Shown: piece by piece, positions 43,270 to 51,436 of the stretch | Layout of the letters: every line of letters begins with the position of its first letter | How positions within the stretch are numbered: position 1 is the first letter of the stretch | From: Paenibacillus_AR mesotrionivorans | GTDB taxonomy: Bacteria; Bacillota; Bacilli; Paenibacillales; NBRC-103111 | Assembly: GCF_046098205.1 (NCBI RefSeq) | Contig: NZ_JBJURJ010000002.1 | Span: 425,338 to 489,337, forward strand | Direction of reading: 5' to 3' | Length of the DNA stretch: 64,000 nt | Notes under the pieces: generated by a model | Seen by the model: the letters and a program-made list of their open reading frames with translations, nothing else | The model's database searches: none | What the model was told of the DNA's origin: nothing | Translations under genes and position numbers: made by a program

Positions 43270-43379
43270 AGGGAGAGCGGCCGGATATCGTCAGTTTAGC
43301 CCCTAACGACAGGATTTGTCGGAGAGGACTGGACTGGCGATTTTTTATTACAAAAAATTTACAGTAAGGAGTGAAGCTC

Positions 43380-44162
43380 ATGAGCTACAAAATCCAGATT
43401 TCCGGAGTCAGCAAAACCTTCCGCCGGGACGGCAAAGAGGTCTCAGCCATGAAGGAAACCAACCTGTCCATTGAAGAGGGCCGTTTTGTCAGCATCATCG
43501 GACCCAGCGGCTGCGGCAAATCCACCCTGTTCAACATTATTGCCGGACTCACTCCGCCCTCCACGGGAGAGGTCATAGCCGACGGGCGCAATATTGTGGG
43601 CAAGGCCGGGTATGTGGGCTACATGCTCCAGAAGGATATGCTCCTGCCCTGGCGGACCATTCTGGACAACATTATTCTCGGCATGGAAATCCGCGGAGTG
43701 CCCCGCAAGGAGGCGGTGAACCGAGCGCTGCCCCTGATGGAAAAATACGGCCTGAAGGGCTTCGACAAGCATTATCCCAAGGAGCTGTCCGGGGGCATGC
43801 GGCAGCGGGCGGCGCTTCTGCGGACCCTGCTTTATGACCGGGACATCATTCTTTTGGACGAGCCCTTCGGCGCTTTGGATGCCCAAACCCGGCTGGCCAT
43901 GCAGAATTGGCTCCTGCAGATCTGGGCGGATTTCCGCAAAACGGTGCTGTTCGTCACCCACGATATCGACGAGGCCATTTACCTCTCCGACGATATTTAT
44001 GTGTTCTCCTCCCGCCCCGGCCGGATCAAGTCGAAGATTACCGTCACCATGGAGCGCCCCCGCAAAACGGAGGATATGACCTCCCCCGCCTTTATGGATT
44101 TGAAGCATCATCTGATGGAGCTGCTGTCCGCCGGCCATGATGAGGAAGCACAGATATCCTGA
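43380..44162 (+). CDS. NitT/TauT-type ABC importer, ATP-binding protein
   Basis: A 260-residue ATPase of the SsuB/TauB/ThiZ family: Walker A GPSGCGKST, a Q-loop in YMLQKDMLLPWRTILDNI, signature LSGGMRQR and Walker B IILLDEPFGALDAQT; then FVTHDIDEAIYLSD. The ATG at 43380 follows AAGGAG. It heads the operon ATPase-permease-binding protein-hydrolase, probably with the MFS gene. Confidence 0.92.
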   Translation: MSYKIQISGVSKTFRRDGKEVSAMKETNLSIEEGRFVSIIGPSGCGKSTLFNIIAGLTPPSTGEVIADGRNIVGKAGYVGYMLQKDMLLPWRTILDNIILGMEIRGVPRKEAVNRALPLMEKYGLKGFDKHYPKELSGGMRQRAALLRTLLYDRDIILLDEPFGALDAQTRLAMQNWLLQIWADFRKTVLFVTHDIDEAIYLSDDIYVFSSRPGRIKSKITVTMERPRKTEDMTSPAFMDLKHHLMELLSAGHDEEAQIS

Positions 44163-44189
44163 AATCCCGAATAGAAAGGAAGGAAGCCC

Positions 44190-45074
44190 ATGGAATCCGT
44201 TCAAAAGAAAGCCTTTGTGGTTCACGCCCTGCCCCACGCTGATGAGAAAACCGCCGCTGCCGCCCCTGCGCTGAAGGCTGTCCCCCTCATTATCGACGAG
44301 GAGAAAAAAGAGCGGAAAAAGCTGCTCACGATCCGGGTGCTTCGGCTTCTCGCAGCTGTCCTGATCTTCGTTGGGTGGGAGATCTTCACCCGGATCGGTG
44401 TGATGGACCCGTATTTTTGGAGCAGCCCCGGGGCCATCCTCAAAACCACCTGGACCCAAATGACGGAGGGCAAGCTGCTGGGGGATATCGCCTACACCTC
44501 CTCCGCCACCATTCTCGGCTTTATTTTTGGAACCCTGTGCGGCGCCCTGCTGGGATTGTCCTTCTGGTGGTCCCGAACCTACGCCGGCGTCAGCGAGCCG
44601 TACCTGATTATCTTAAACGCCATGCCCAAGCTGGCCTTGGCCCCGGTTCTGGTCATTCTTCTGGGCATCGGCTTTTTCTCCAAGGTAGCCCTGGCCTTCT
44701 CCATGACCATAGTGGTTTCCGCCCTCTCCGCCTACAGCGGCGTAAAAAGCGTTGACCCGGATATGGAAAAGCTCATGTATTCCCTTGGTGCCAAACGCCG
44801 CCAGGTGTTCACCAAGGTGGTGGTACCCTGGTCCATGCCCTGGATCATCAGCAGCCTGCGGATCAATATCGCCTTGGCCCTGGCCGGCGCTATCGTCGGT
44901 GAATTCATCGCCTCCCGCCAAGGAGTCGGCCGGATGATCATGTACGCCGGAACCATCCTGGACATCAACCTGGTTTGGGTGGGTGTAGTGGTGCTGTCCG
45001 TGCTGTCCATGGTGATGTATTGGGGCGTGGTCGTATTGGAAAAATGGCTGGCTAAGGGGTTAACGAAGCAATAG
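44190..45074 (+). CDS. NitT/TauT-type ABC importer, permease
   Basis: A 294-residue protein with six or so membrane helices after a ~45-residue Ala/Lys-rich cytoplasmic start. The EAA-type coupling loop reads MYSLGAKRRQVFTKVVVPWSMPWIISSLRI. GEFIASRQGVGRMI is typical of SsuC/TauC/ThiX-like permeases. It pairs with the ATPase 27 bp upstream. A 58-bp hairpin repeat begins 4 nt after its stop codon and separates it from the binding protein gene. Confidence 0.92.
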   Translation: MESVQKKAFVVHALPHADEKTAAAAPALKAVPLIIDEEKKERKKLLTIRVLRLLAAVLIFVGWEIFTRIGVMDPYFWSSPGAILKTTWTQMTEGKLLGDIAYTSSATILGFIFGTLCGALLGLSFWWSRTYAGVSEPYLIILNAMPKLALAPVLVILLGIGFFSKVALAFSMTIVVSALSAYSGVKSVDPDMEKLMYSLGAKRRQVFTKVVVPWSMPWIISSLRINIALALAGAIVGEFIASRQGVGRMIMYAGTILDINLVWVGVVVLSVLSMVMYWGVVVLEKWLAKGLTKQ

Positions 45075-45078
45075 TAAT

Positions 45079-45136
45079 CCCCCAAAAGTGAAGCGAAGCT
45101 CTGTAGCCAATTCCTATTACTTTTGGGGGTGCCCCC
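45079..45136 (+). repeat. 58-bp hairpin repeat, copy 3 (inside the importer operon)
   Basis: CCCCCAAAAGT (45079-45089) pairs with ACTTTTGGGGG (45119-45129), followed by TGCCCCC. It starts 4 nt after the permease stop codon. The loop diverges from copies 1 and 2. It could set the stoichiometry between upstream and downstream genes. Confidence 0.82.
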
Positions 45137-45183
45137 GGAAAGATTTATTACCAAAAACCACTGCTGAAAGGATGAATCCTCCT

Positions 45184-46266
45184 ATGACCGAACGCCTCCA
45201 CACACGCCCTTATTTGCACCGTATCCGCAAAGCTCCACTGGTTTTGTCCTTGTCCCTGCTTGTTGCCGCCGCCCTGGCCGGCTGTGGGGAAAAAGCCGCT
45301 ACTCCCGTCGCCGAAGCCCAATCCGGCAAAAACCTGAAGAAAATTGTCATCGCTGAACCCCTTCATCTGACCGGATACCTGCCTATGTATGTGGCGCAGC
45401 GTGAAGGATATTTTGCCGAGGAGGGCCTGGAGGTGCAGGTCATTCAAGCGACAGGCGGCGCCCATGTAACCGCTGTGGTCAGCGGCGATGCCTGGGGCGT
45501 GATCGGCGGGCCCGAGTCCAATGCCCTGGCGAATACTAATAGCTCGGACCCGATTATGTCCGTGGTAAATGTGGTGAATCGGGCTAACGTTTATCTGATG
45601 GCCAAAAGCGGTACAGCCCCCAAAAGCACCTCCAAGGAGGATCTGAAGGAGTTCCTGAAGGGCAAAAAGGTCAATGCCAACCGGCATGGCGGAACGCCGA
45701 ATTTGCTGACTCGCTACCTGCTGCTGGATGTGGGGCTTGATCCGGAGAAGGATGTGCAGCTGCTGGAGCCAGCGGATGGTTCTACGGTGGTTACCATGGT
45801 GAAACAAGGAGCGGCGGATATTGCCAACGGGGCAGAGCCGCAGATTGTGGACGGCATTAACCAGAAGGTGTGGGACGAGCCCTTTTACAAGTTCCCCAGC
45901 CTGGGTGATTTTGCCTACTCCGTAGTCAGTGTAAAGAAATCCACCATCACCAAGGACCCGGAAACGGTCCAGAAGTTCACCAACGCCATGATTAAGGCGC
46001 TGAAGAAGGTGCAATCCGACAAGGAGCTGGCCAAAACCAATCTGAAGGCGGAATTCCCCACTCTTTCGGAGGAAGCGGTAAAGGCTTCCCTGGACCGGGC
46101 GTACGCGGACCGCCTGTGGAGCCCTGACGGCATTATTTCGGAGAAGGCGCTGGAGAATGATATGAATGTGATGATCAAAACCGGGATATTCAAAGGCACG
46201 TATACCTATGACGGTTTAGTGGATATGCAGTTTGCCAAAAAAGCCAATGAAGCTGCAGCGAAGTGA
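45184..46266 (+). CDS. NitT/TauT-type substrate-binding lipoprotein
   Basis: 360 residues with a lipoprotein signal (PLVLSLSLLVAAALAGCGEK; lipobox LAGC, Cys about residue 34). The mature part is of the NMT1/SsuA-like type: LTGYLPMYVAQREGYFAEEGLEV, then GGAHVTAVVSGDAWGVIGGPES. Such proteins bind sulfonates, nitrate, thiamine precursors or ureido/amide compounds; the ligand here is unknown. Cotranscription with an isochorismatase-like amidohydrolase suggests an amide or ureido compound. ATG 45184 is chosen; an ATG at 45172 is also in frame. Confidence 0.87.
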   Translation: MTERLHTRPYLHRIRKAPLVLSLSLLVAAALAGCGEKAATPVAEAQSGKNLKKIVIAEPLHLTGYLPMYVAQREGYFAEEGLEVQVIQATGGAHVTAVVSGDAWGVIGGPESNALANTNSSDPIMSVVNVVNRANVYLMAKSGTAPKSTSKEDLKEFLKGKKVNANRHGGTPNLLTRYLLLDVGLDPEKDVQLLEPADGSTVVTMVKQGAADIANGAEPQIVDGINQKVWDEPFYKFPSLGDFAYSVVSVKKSTITKDPETVQKFTNAMIKALKKVQSDKELAKTNLKAEFPTLSEEAVKASLDRAYADRLWSPDGIISEKALENDMNVMIKTGIFKGTYTYDGLVDMQFAKKANEAAAK

Positions 46267-46273
46267 GGTGCTG

Positions 46274-46912
46274 ATGAAAATGAACACGTTAGAACATTTA
46301 TTGGCGGGAACCCGTCCGGCTCTGGTGATTGTGGATGTGCAGAATGATTATTGCCATCCCGAAGGAGCATTGGGCTTAACAGGCTGTGATGTCAGCGGGG
46401 TTAAGGAGATGATGCCCCGGCTGCATGGGCTTTTGGGAGCGGTGCGGGAGGAAGGAATTCCCGTTATCTTCATCCAGACCTTTCATGAGGAAGCCACGGA
46501 TTCGGAGGCCTGGGTGACCCGGTCCTCCGGCAGATCGGCCCAGGTTTGCCGGAAGGACAGCTGGGGCGCAGAATTTTATGAAATCAGCCCCCGGCCCGGC
46601 GAAATTGTAGTGAATAAACACCGGTACAGCGCATTTGTGAATACGCGGCTGGATTCCGTGCTGCGGACGCTGAAGATTGACACCCTGCTTATCGCCGGTG
46701 TCAGCACCAATGTCTGTGTGGAGTCCACCGCCCGGGACGGGTTTATGCTGGATTACCATATCGTGCTGGTAGAGGATGCCTGTGCCTCTTATTCCCGGGA
46801 TGCCCACGAGATGACGCTGGTCAATATTCAGGGATATTTCGGCACGGTGGCGTCAAGCGGAGAGCTTGCGGACATGTGGATGCAAGGCAAAAAATCGACC
46901 CTCGCCCTCTAG
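46274..46912 (+). CDS. Isochorismatase-like cysteine hydrolase (RutB/BiuH type)
   Basis: A 212-residue cysteine hydrolase. The triad is visible: Asp in VIVDVQNDY (about residue 20), Lys in VVNKHRYSAF and Cys in STNVCVESTARDG (about 150). KHRYSAFVNTRLDSVLRTL and NVCVESTARDGFMLDYHIVLVEDA resemble ureidoacrylate (RutB) and biuret hydrolases, which cut C-N bonds of ureido compounds. It follows the binding protein gene by 7 bp. Its TAG stop is made of TA plus the first G of an inserted element. Confidence 0.86.
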   Translation: MKMNTLEHLLAGTRPALVIVDVQNDYCHPEGALGLTGCDVSGVKEMMPRLHGLLGAVREEGIPVIFIQTFHEEATDSEAWVTRSSGRSAQVCRKDSWGAEFYEISPRPGEIVVNKHRYSAFVNTRLDSVLRTLKIDTLLIAGVSTNVCVESTARDGFMLDYHIVLVEDACASYSRDAHEMTLVNIQGYFGTVASSGELADMWMQGKKSTLAL

Positions 46913-47072
46913 GGGCTGTCTTCCAACTCCGAGGGGAGCAGATTTTGGCGGATTTTTGTTCCAGGCAAGGCATTTTTGTGAAGCCGTACCGGGGGACGTC
47001 AAGCGAAAGTAACGCTAGCTCGGGACGAAAAGGCGGTAAAAGATGCCCTCAAGCGAGTTTGAAAACAGACCC
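46912..47072 (+). mobile_element. 161-bp MITE-like element with TA target duplication
   Basis: The left end GGGGCTGTCTTCCAACTC and the inverse of the right end GGGTCTGTTTTCAAACTC match at 14 of 18 positions and continue into GAGGG. The element is flanked by TA at 46910-46911 and 47073-47074, as for mariner/IS630-type MITEs. Removing it restores a TAA stop for the hydrolase gene and brings the MFS gene about 34 bp from it. No transposase is encoded. Confidence 0.72.
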
Positions 47073-47107
47073 TAAGGAGCAGAGGCGGCAAAGCTGGTGA
47101 AACGGTT

Positions 47108-48877
47108 ATGAGTGTAACCTCTTATAAGGAGCGCAGGAAACCTGGACAAGGCCAGGGGCAGGAAGCAGAAGCGGGCTATGGAGAGGATACGGGAAGGGAA
47201 GATAGTCTGGATGAGTCGGGGTATGTGGAACATGCGGTGAAAGCACAAAAACTAGAGAATGTGGCGGTGGCGGATAAGACTACAGAGGCACACCGGCTCC
47301 AAGCGGCGGGTTGCGCGGAAGAAACCGCAAAAACGGATAGTTTACATCCACGTGTTGCAGGGCCTATCCGCAATATGCCTGAAGCTGATCCGGTGTCTCG
47401 TCAAGGACACACTCGCCGCAAAACCATGATGGTGCAGTATGTCATCTGCCTTGGCGCCTTTCTCTCCAATCTGTCGGCGGGAATGTTCAATATCGCGTTG
47501 GTGGACATTGCCGGGGAGTTCGGAGTTACGCTGCAGTCCACCCAGTGGGTGGTCACGGCTTATCTGCTAGTGATTTCCGTCTGTCTGCCGCTGATGGGAC
47601 GGCTGGGGGATCTGGCTGGGCGGACGCGGATCCATAACGCCGGCTATTTTATCTTCATGCTGGGCGCTCTCGCCTGCGTCTTCTCTCCTTCGTTGGGATG
47701 GCTGATCCCCTTCCGCATCCTGCAGGGGCTGGGGGCTTCCATGTACCAGGCCACCAACATGGCCCTGATCGTGTCTATCTTCCCCGAGAACCAGCGGGGA
47801 AGAGCCCTTGGGCTGATGAGCACCTTCGTGGCGGCAGGGTCCATGGTGGGACCCAGCCTGGGGGGCGTGCTCATCCAGTGGTTCTCCTGGCGGACCAGCT
47901 TCGCCATGCTGGCCGCCGTCTCTGCCGCTGCGTGGATGCTGGCGCAGCGGTTGATCCCCCGGGAGGAGCCCCGCAGGGCCTCCCGGTTGGATTTGACCGG
48001 CGCCGCCATGTTCGCGGCAGCGCTCACGGGGCTGGTGGCCGCCCTGAATTTGGCGGGCACCAGCGGGTTTGGCTCACCGCCGGTGGTGGCGGCGGTGGCG
48101 GTGTTCGGGTTGGGCCTGGGGCTGTTCATCTGGTGGTGTCTGCCCTCCAGATGGGGTTCTGCTGCAGCTCCAAGGCGGATCCGGGAGCCCTTCATTCCCT
48201 TAGGGCTGTTCCAGAACGCAGGTGTCAACAGCGGCATATTCATTACCATCGCCACTTATATGGCCGCTTTCTCCGCACAGCTGGTCCTTCCGGTATTTTT
48301 GCGCCAAGAGCTGGGGCTGTCACCCGCAGCAGCGGGGCTTCTGCTGATGGCTTATCCCGCTGCGCTGATCCTGTCCGCTCCCGTATTCGGCCGGCTGTCG
48401 GACAAACATGGAATCATGCCCATCCTTTCGGCCGGGCTGCAGTTGATGGCCGTTACCCTGCTGGTACTAGGATTTCTGTCACTCTCGTACCCACCCGCGC
48501 TCTTGGCCGCCCTCATTATCCTGCTGGGCATATCCATGGGGATGATAACCTCCCCCAATAACAGCCTGGTAATGCGGGAAACGCCGCGAGAGCATCTGGG
48601 AGTGATCAGCAGCATCCTGGCCCTGTCCCGGAACCTGGGCATGATGTTCGGCACGGTGGCAGGCGGGGGGCTGTTGGCGGCTGGAGCAGCGGCGGCCTCT
48701 GGAAACAATGCTGCCTCTGCGGTCGCAGCAGCTGCCGGAGGCTCCCTCCGCGGTTACCACGCCGTGTTTGTCCTATGCGCCGTGCTGGTAGCGACGAGCC
48801 TGGGCGTCGCAGCACTGTCACAACGGCAGAGCCGCCTGAAGCACCAAAAGCGCCAGGAGGAAACCCTTTCCTCCTGA
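47108..48877 (+). CDS. EmrB/QacA-type MFS drug transporter with long N-terminal extension
   Basis: A 589-residue protein. Residues ~110-575 form about fourteen membrane helices of the DHA2 family: LGAFLSNLSAGMFNIALVDIAGEFG, STQWVVTAYLLVISVCLPLMGRLGDLAGR (motif A) and GLGASMYQATNMALI (motif C region). The first ~108 residues are hydrophilic and unusual for the family. The ribosome binding site before ATG 47108 is weak, so a later start such as that at MMVQYVICLGAF is possible. Substrate unknown; it may export a product of the hydrolase. Confidence 0.82.
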   Translation: MSVTSYKERRKPGQGQGQEAEAGYGEDTGREDSLDESGYVEHAVKAQKLENVAVADKTTEAHRLQAAGCAEETAKTDSLHPRVAGPIRNMPEADPVSRQGHTRRKTMMVQYVICLGAFLSNLSAGMFNIALVDIAGEFGVTLQSTQWVVTAYLLVISVCLPLMGRLGDLAGRTRIHNAGYFIFMLGALACVFSPSLGWLIPFRILQGLGASMYQATNMALIVSIFPENQRGRALGLMSTFVAAGSMVGPSLGGVLIQWFSWRTSFAMLAAVSAAAWMLAQRLIPREEPRRASRLDLTGAAMFAAALTGLVAALNLAGTSGFGSPPVVAAVAVFGLGLGLFIWWCLPSRWGSAAAPRRIREPFIPLGLFQNAGVNSGIFITIATYMAAFSAQLVLPVFLRQELGLSPAAAGLLLMAYPAALILSAPVFGRLSDKHGIMPILSAGLQLMAVTLLVLGFLSLSYPPALLAALIILLGISMGMITSPNNSLVMRETPREHLGVISSILALSRNLGMMFGTVAGGGLLAAGAAAASGNNAASAVAAAAGGSLRGYHAVFVLCAVLVATSLGVAALSQRQSRLKHQKRQEETLSS

Positions 48878-48879
48878 CG

Positions 48880-49130
48880 CTTGGGGCTTGACGCTTGGCG
48901 TTTGACACTCGGCGTTTGGTGCCCGACACCCGGTGCTGCTTGACGCTTAATGTCTGCCATAGTGCAGGACATTCGAAACTCGAAACTTGGTGCTGAACAC
49001 TCTGCGCGCTTAATACTGAAACATGGTGCCGGACACTCTGCGCTCGACGCTTGATCCTGAAACATGGTGCTCGCCCTTCGATACTCAACACCCGGATACT
49101 GAAACATGGTGCTCATCGCATGTACCGAAT
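48880..49130 (+). repeat. Degenerate repeat array (CTGAAACATGGTGCT and related words)
   Basis: CTGAAACATGGTGC occurs three times (near 49016, 49061 and 49098), with many near copies of CGCTTGA and CTCGACGC words between. The open frames across it are not gene-like. It lies next to FFRR element F. Confidence 0.65.
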
Positions 49131-49181
49131 GTTTGGCGCTGATGCGAACCTGTTCCGGTAACCTGCCGCCATGCAACCAAA

Positions 49182-49370
49182 TTCTAACGGCGGCCAGAGC
49201 CGCTATTTGACCAAAAAGTGGCTTTTCCGAATTCTAACGGAAGCCACAGCCGTTATTCCAGCCGAACATGCCCATTTGAGCACCATTCAGGCCAAATAGC
49301 GGCGCTCACTTCCGTTAGAAATTTAACCCCCCGCTTTTTCGCCAAATAAGGGCTCCTGCTTCCGTTAGAA
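49182..49370 (+). repeat. FFRR intergenic element F
   Basis: F1 (49182) and F2 (49232) begin TTCTAACGG and end CGYTATT, exactly 50 bp apart. R1 (49293) and R2 (49343) begin CAAATA and end TTCCGTTAGAA, exactly 50 bp apart. The unit is of the same word family as element D. It lies between convergent genes. Confidence 0.82.
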
Positions 49371-49416
49371 TTAGGGCGGTGCATCAAACATCCGAACGCG
49401 CACCAATGCTACTCTT

Positions 49417-50715
49417 CTATCGCGCATTCTCTACCAGCTTCAGCGGCATAAACACGGAGGCGCAGTTGGCCTGCCGGAACCGGGCGATGGCCTTCCGGCT
49501 CCAGTCAGCCTTGTATTGGGGATGCTCCGCCAGGAACAGCTCCTGCAGATGCTGGAACGCCACCTCATAGGGATTGGAGGGATTATCCCCATTCACCTCC
49601 AGCTGGGAAATATGTACATAGATCCCGCCGGGAAGCGTTACCTTCTCCACACAATCCGGCAGCCCCTCGAAGGTGCTGACCCGGGTACCGAAGCAGGAGC
49701 TGTAGGAGCCTTTTTCGGGAGCATCAATGGGGAAGCCGTAATAATCATGCAGGTAATACTTGGCCGCTTCCGTCGCGAATACCTGATTCTGCACGCCAAA
49801 GTATTTGGTGATGACGAACTCCTCGTCACCCGGATGGGTCACACTGCAGGCGATCTTCATCGGCGGCAGCGTCACCACCCTGTAGCGCAAGGAATCAAAC
49901 CGCTCCTTCAGGCCCTCTGCTACTTTTACCGGCTCATACTTGGTCAGAATATCCCCGGTTTCATCATAGGTATTGAAGCCATAGCCTGCCTGGTTAAATA
50001 CATACTTCGTGTCCTGCCGGAACTGGCCGGTGAAATACTCGTCCGCATGCATCCGCTCGTCATATCCCTTCCGGTCCTCCCGTTTGCCTTCGTTGATGAG
50101 CACCTTCGCATACCGGCAGGGGGGCAAAACAAGCGTCTCCGTATACTCCGGCAGATATTCCGGCAGCCGGTCGAAGCTCTCCACCATAAATCCGGCCAGC
50201 ACCTTGTAGTTGCCGTCTCCCCGGACATCCGTTCGAACGGTCACAATCTCCCTATGCCGCAGGCTGTCTCCAATGAGCCCGGCCAGCAGCCCCATATCCC
50301 CTTCCCCCACCAGCTTTTTGGTGAAGAAGTAATCGTTCAGGATACAATTGGCATGTTCAAAGCCGTAATAACCGCCATACCCCCGGCTTTCGTAGCTGAT
50401 CGGCAGGGCATAGCCCACCACCTTCATCTCTGGACGGTCCACAATGGTACAAAATTCACTAACCTGCTCCACCAGCACCTCTTCAGGCAACCCCATACGG
50501 CTCATCTCCTCCGCCAGCTTCAGAATTTCCGGCTTGACCACAGGGCTGTAGCCCTCTGTCCCTTGACCTCGACTCTGACCTTGAACTTGATCTTGACCCG
50601 TTCTCTTGTCTTGACCCGTTCTCTTGTCTTGACTCGTTCTCTTGTCTTGCCCCGTTCCCTTGCCTTGGCCCGGCCCTTCCCCATGCTCCGGGAGCTCCTG
50701 CTTTCTCATACTCAT
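49417..50715 (-). CDS. Protein with two GyrI-like (effector-binding) domains
   Basis: 432 residues. After a ~50-residue Gln/Gly/Lys/Asp/Arg repeat (RTGQDKRTGQDK) come two regions like the GyrI/SMALL effector-binding fold: residues ~95-250 (MKVVGYALPISYESRG) and ~290-420 (VVTLPPMKIACSVTHPGDEE). Such domains bind hydrophobic small molecules. No DNA-binding domain is seen. The ATG overlaps the stop of the upstream GNAT gene as ATGA, which fixes the start. The function may be ligand sequestration; this is inferred. Confidence 0.65.
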   Translation of the reverse strand: MSMRKQELPEHGEGPGQGKGTGQDKRTSQDKRTGQDKRTGQDQVQGQSRGQGTEGYSPVVKPEILKLAEEMSRMGLPEEVLVEQVSEFCTIVDRPEMKVVGYALPISYESRGYGGYYGFEHANCILNDYFFTKKLVGEGDMGLLAGLIGDSLRHREIVTVRTDVRGDGNYKVLAGFMVESFDRLPEYLPEYTETLVLPPCRYAKVLINEGKREDRKGYDERMHADEYFTGQFRQDTKYVFNQAGYGFNTYDETGDILTKYEPVKVAEGLKERFDSLRYRVVTLPPMKIACSVTHPGDEEFVITKYFGVQNQVFATEAAKYYLHDYYGFPIDAPEKGSYSSCFGTRVSTFEGLPDCVEKVTLPGGIYVHISQLEVNGDNPSNPYEVAFQHLQELFLAEHPQYKADWSRKAIARFRQANCASVFMPLKLVENAR

Positions 50716-51385
50716 TGCGCGTTCCACCTGTCCCTCTCCAATACCAGCTTGCAGCCGGTAAAATAAATGGGTTCCCCCTGCTCATCCCGGGCAAAGGAGG
50801 CTTGGTTGGTTTCCGTGACGGTCAGCCCCAGCTCCAAAAGCGGTGAAATCTGCGGCGCACAATCCAGCGGATTATAGGCGAACACCCCATCCGCAGCCAG
50901 CACCTCGAAAGCATACCGCACCATAATAAAAGCGCTTCCGTATCCAGCCCGGCATGCCAGTACCGGGTGTGCCAGACATGACCCAGATCAACCATGTTGC
51001 GTTCGTCCACCGTATTGAAAACCACCATGCCAATCAAGCGATAATCCGGCTTCAGGCATACGGCCCACATATTGTCCTGCCCGGAGAACCACTCCGTCGC
51101 TTCCCTGCAGCCCTTCTCATCCGTCGGCCACGGGTGGTCCCGGTACCGCATCTCGGAATGATGACGGTCCACAGCCAGCTCCTGCACCGCCATTGCATCA
51201 CCCGGGACAAACCGTCGGATCAACAGCCTCCCCGTTTCAAAAAGCACAGGCCCCGCCGCCCCCTGACGGTAGACAACGGCTTCCTGTTCATGCAGCTCCC
51301 CGGCCAGCCTGACAATCTCCGGCAGATGCTTGGGCGAATAGCTTTGCGGCACTTCCTCAAACAACAACTTTCGAATGGCGCCCAT
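50712..51385 (-). pseudogene. GNAT acetyltransferase gene with a frameshift
   Basis: The first part (51385 to about 50930) reads FETGRLLIRRFVPGDAMAV, then WAVCLKPDYRLIGMVVFNTVDERN and WHAGLDTEALL. The family continuation is in another frame: IMVRYAFEVLAADGVFAYN, then SPLLELGLTVTETNQASF. The switch is at a TTTT run (minus strand, 50928-50931) and fits loss of one base. Either the gene is recently broken, the base is a sequencing error, or the ribosome slips. The stop overlaps the next start (ATGA), so the operon arrangement is intact. Confidence 0.75.
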
Positions 51386-51436
51386 CCTGTCCCCCCCTTT
51401 CCTGTCTCTACTTTACCAGCGGTTTCCCGGAGCGTA

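Noticed and set aside
43290..43370. Riboswitch before the NitT/TauT importer
   Set aside because: Small hairpins such as CGACA/TGTCG are present, but no conserved core of TPP, guanidine, purine or other known classes was recognised.
46876..47100. 74-residue frame after the hydrolase gene
   Set aside because: It lies mostly within the MITE-like element and has no coding character.
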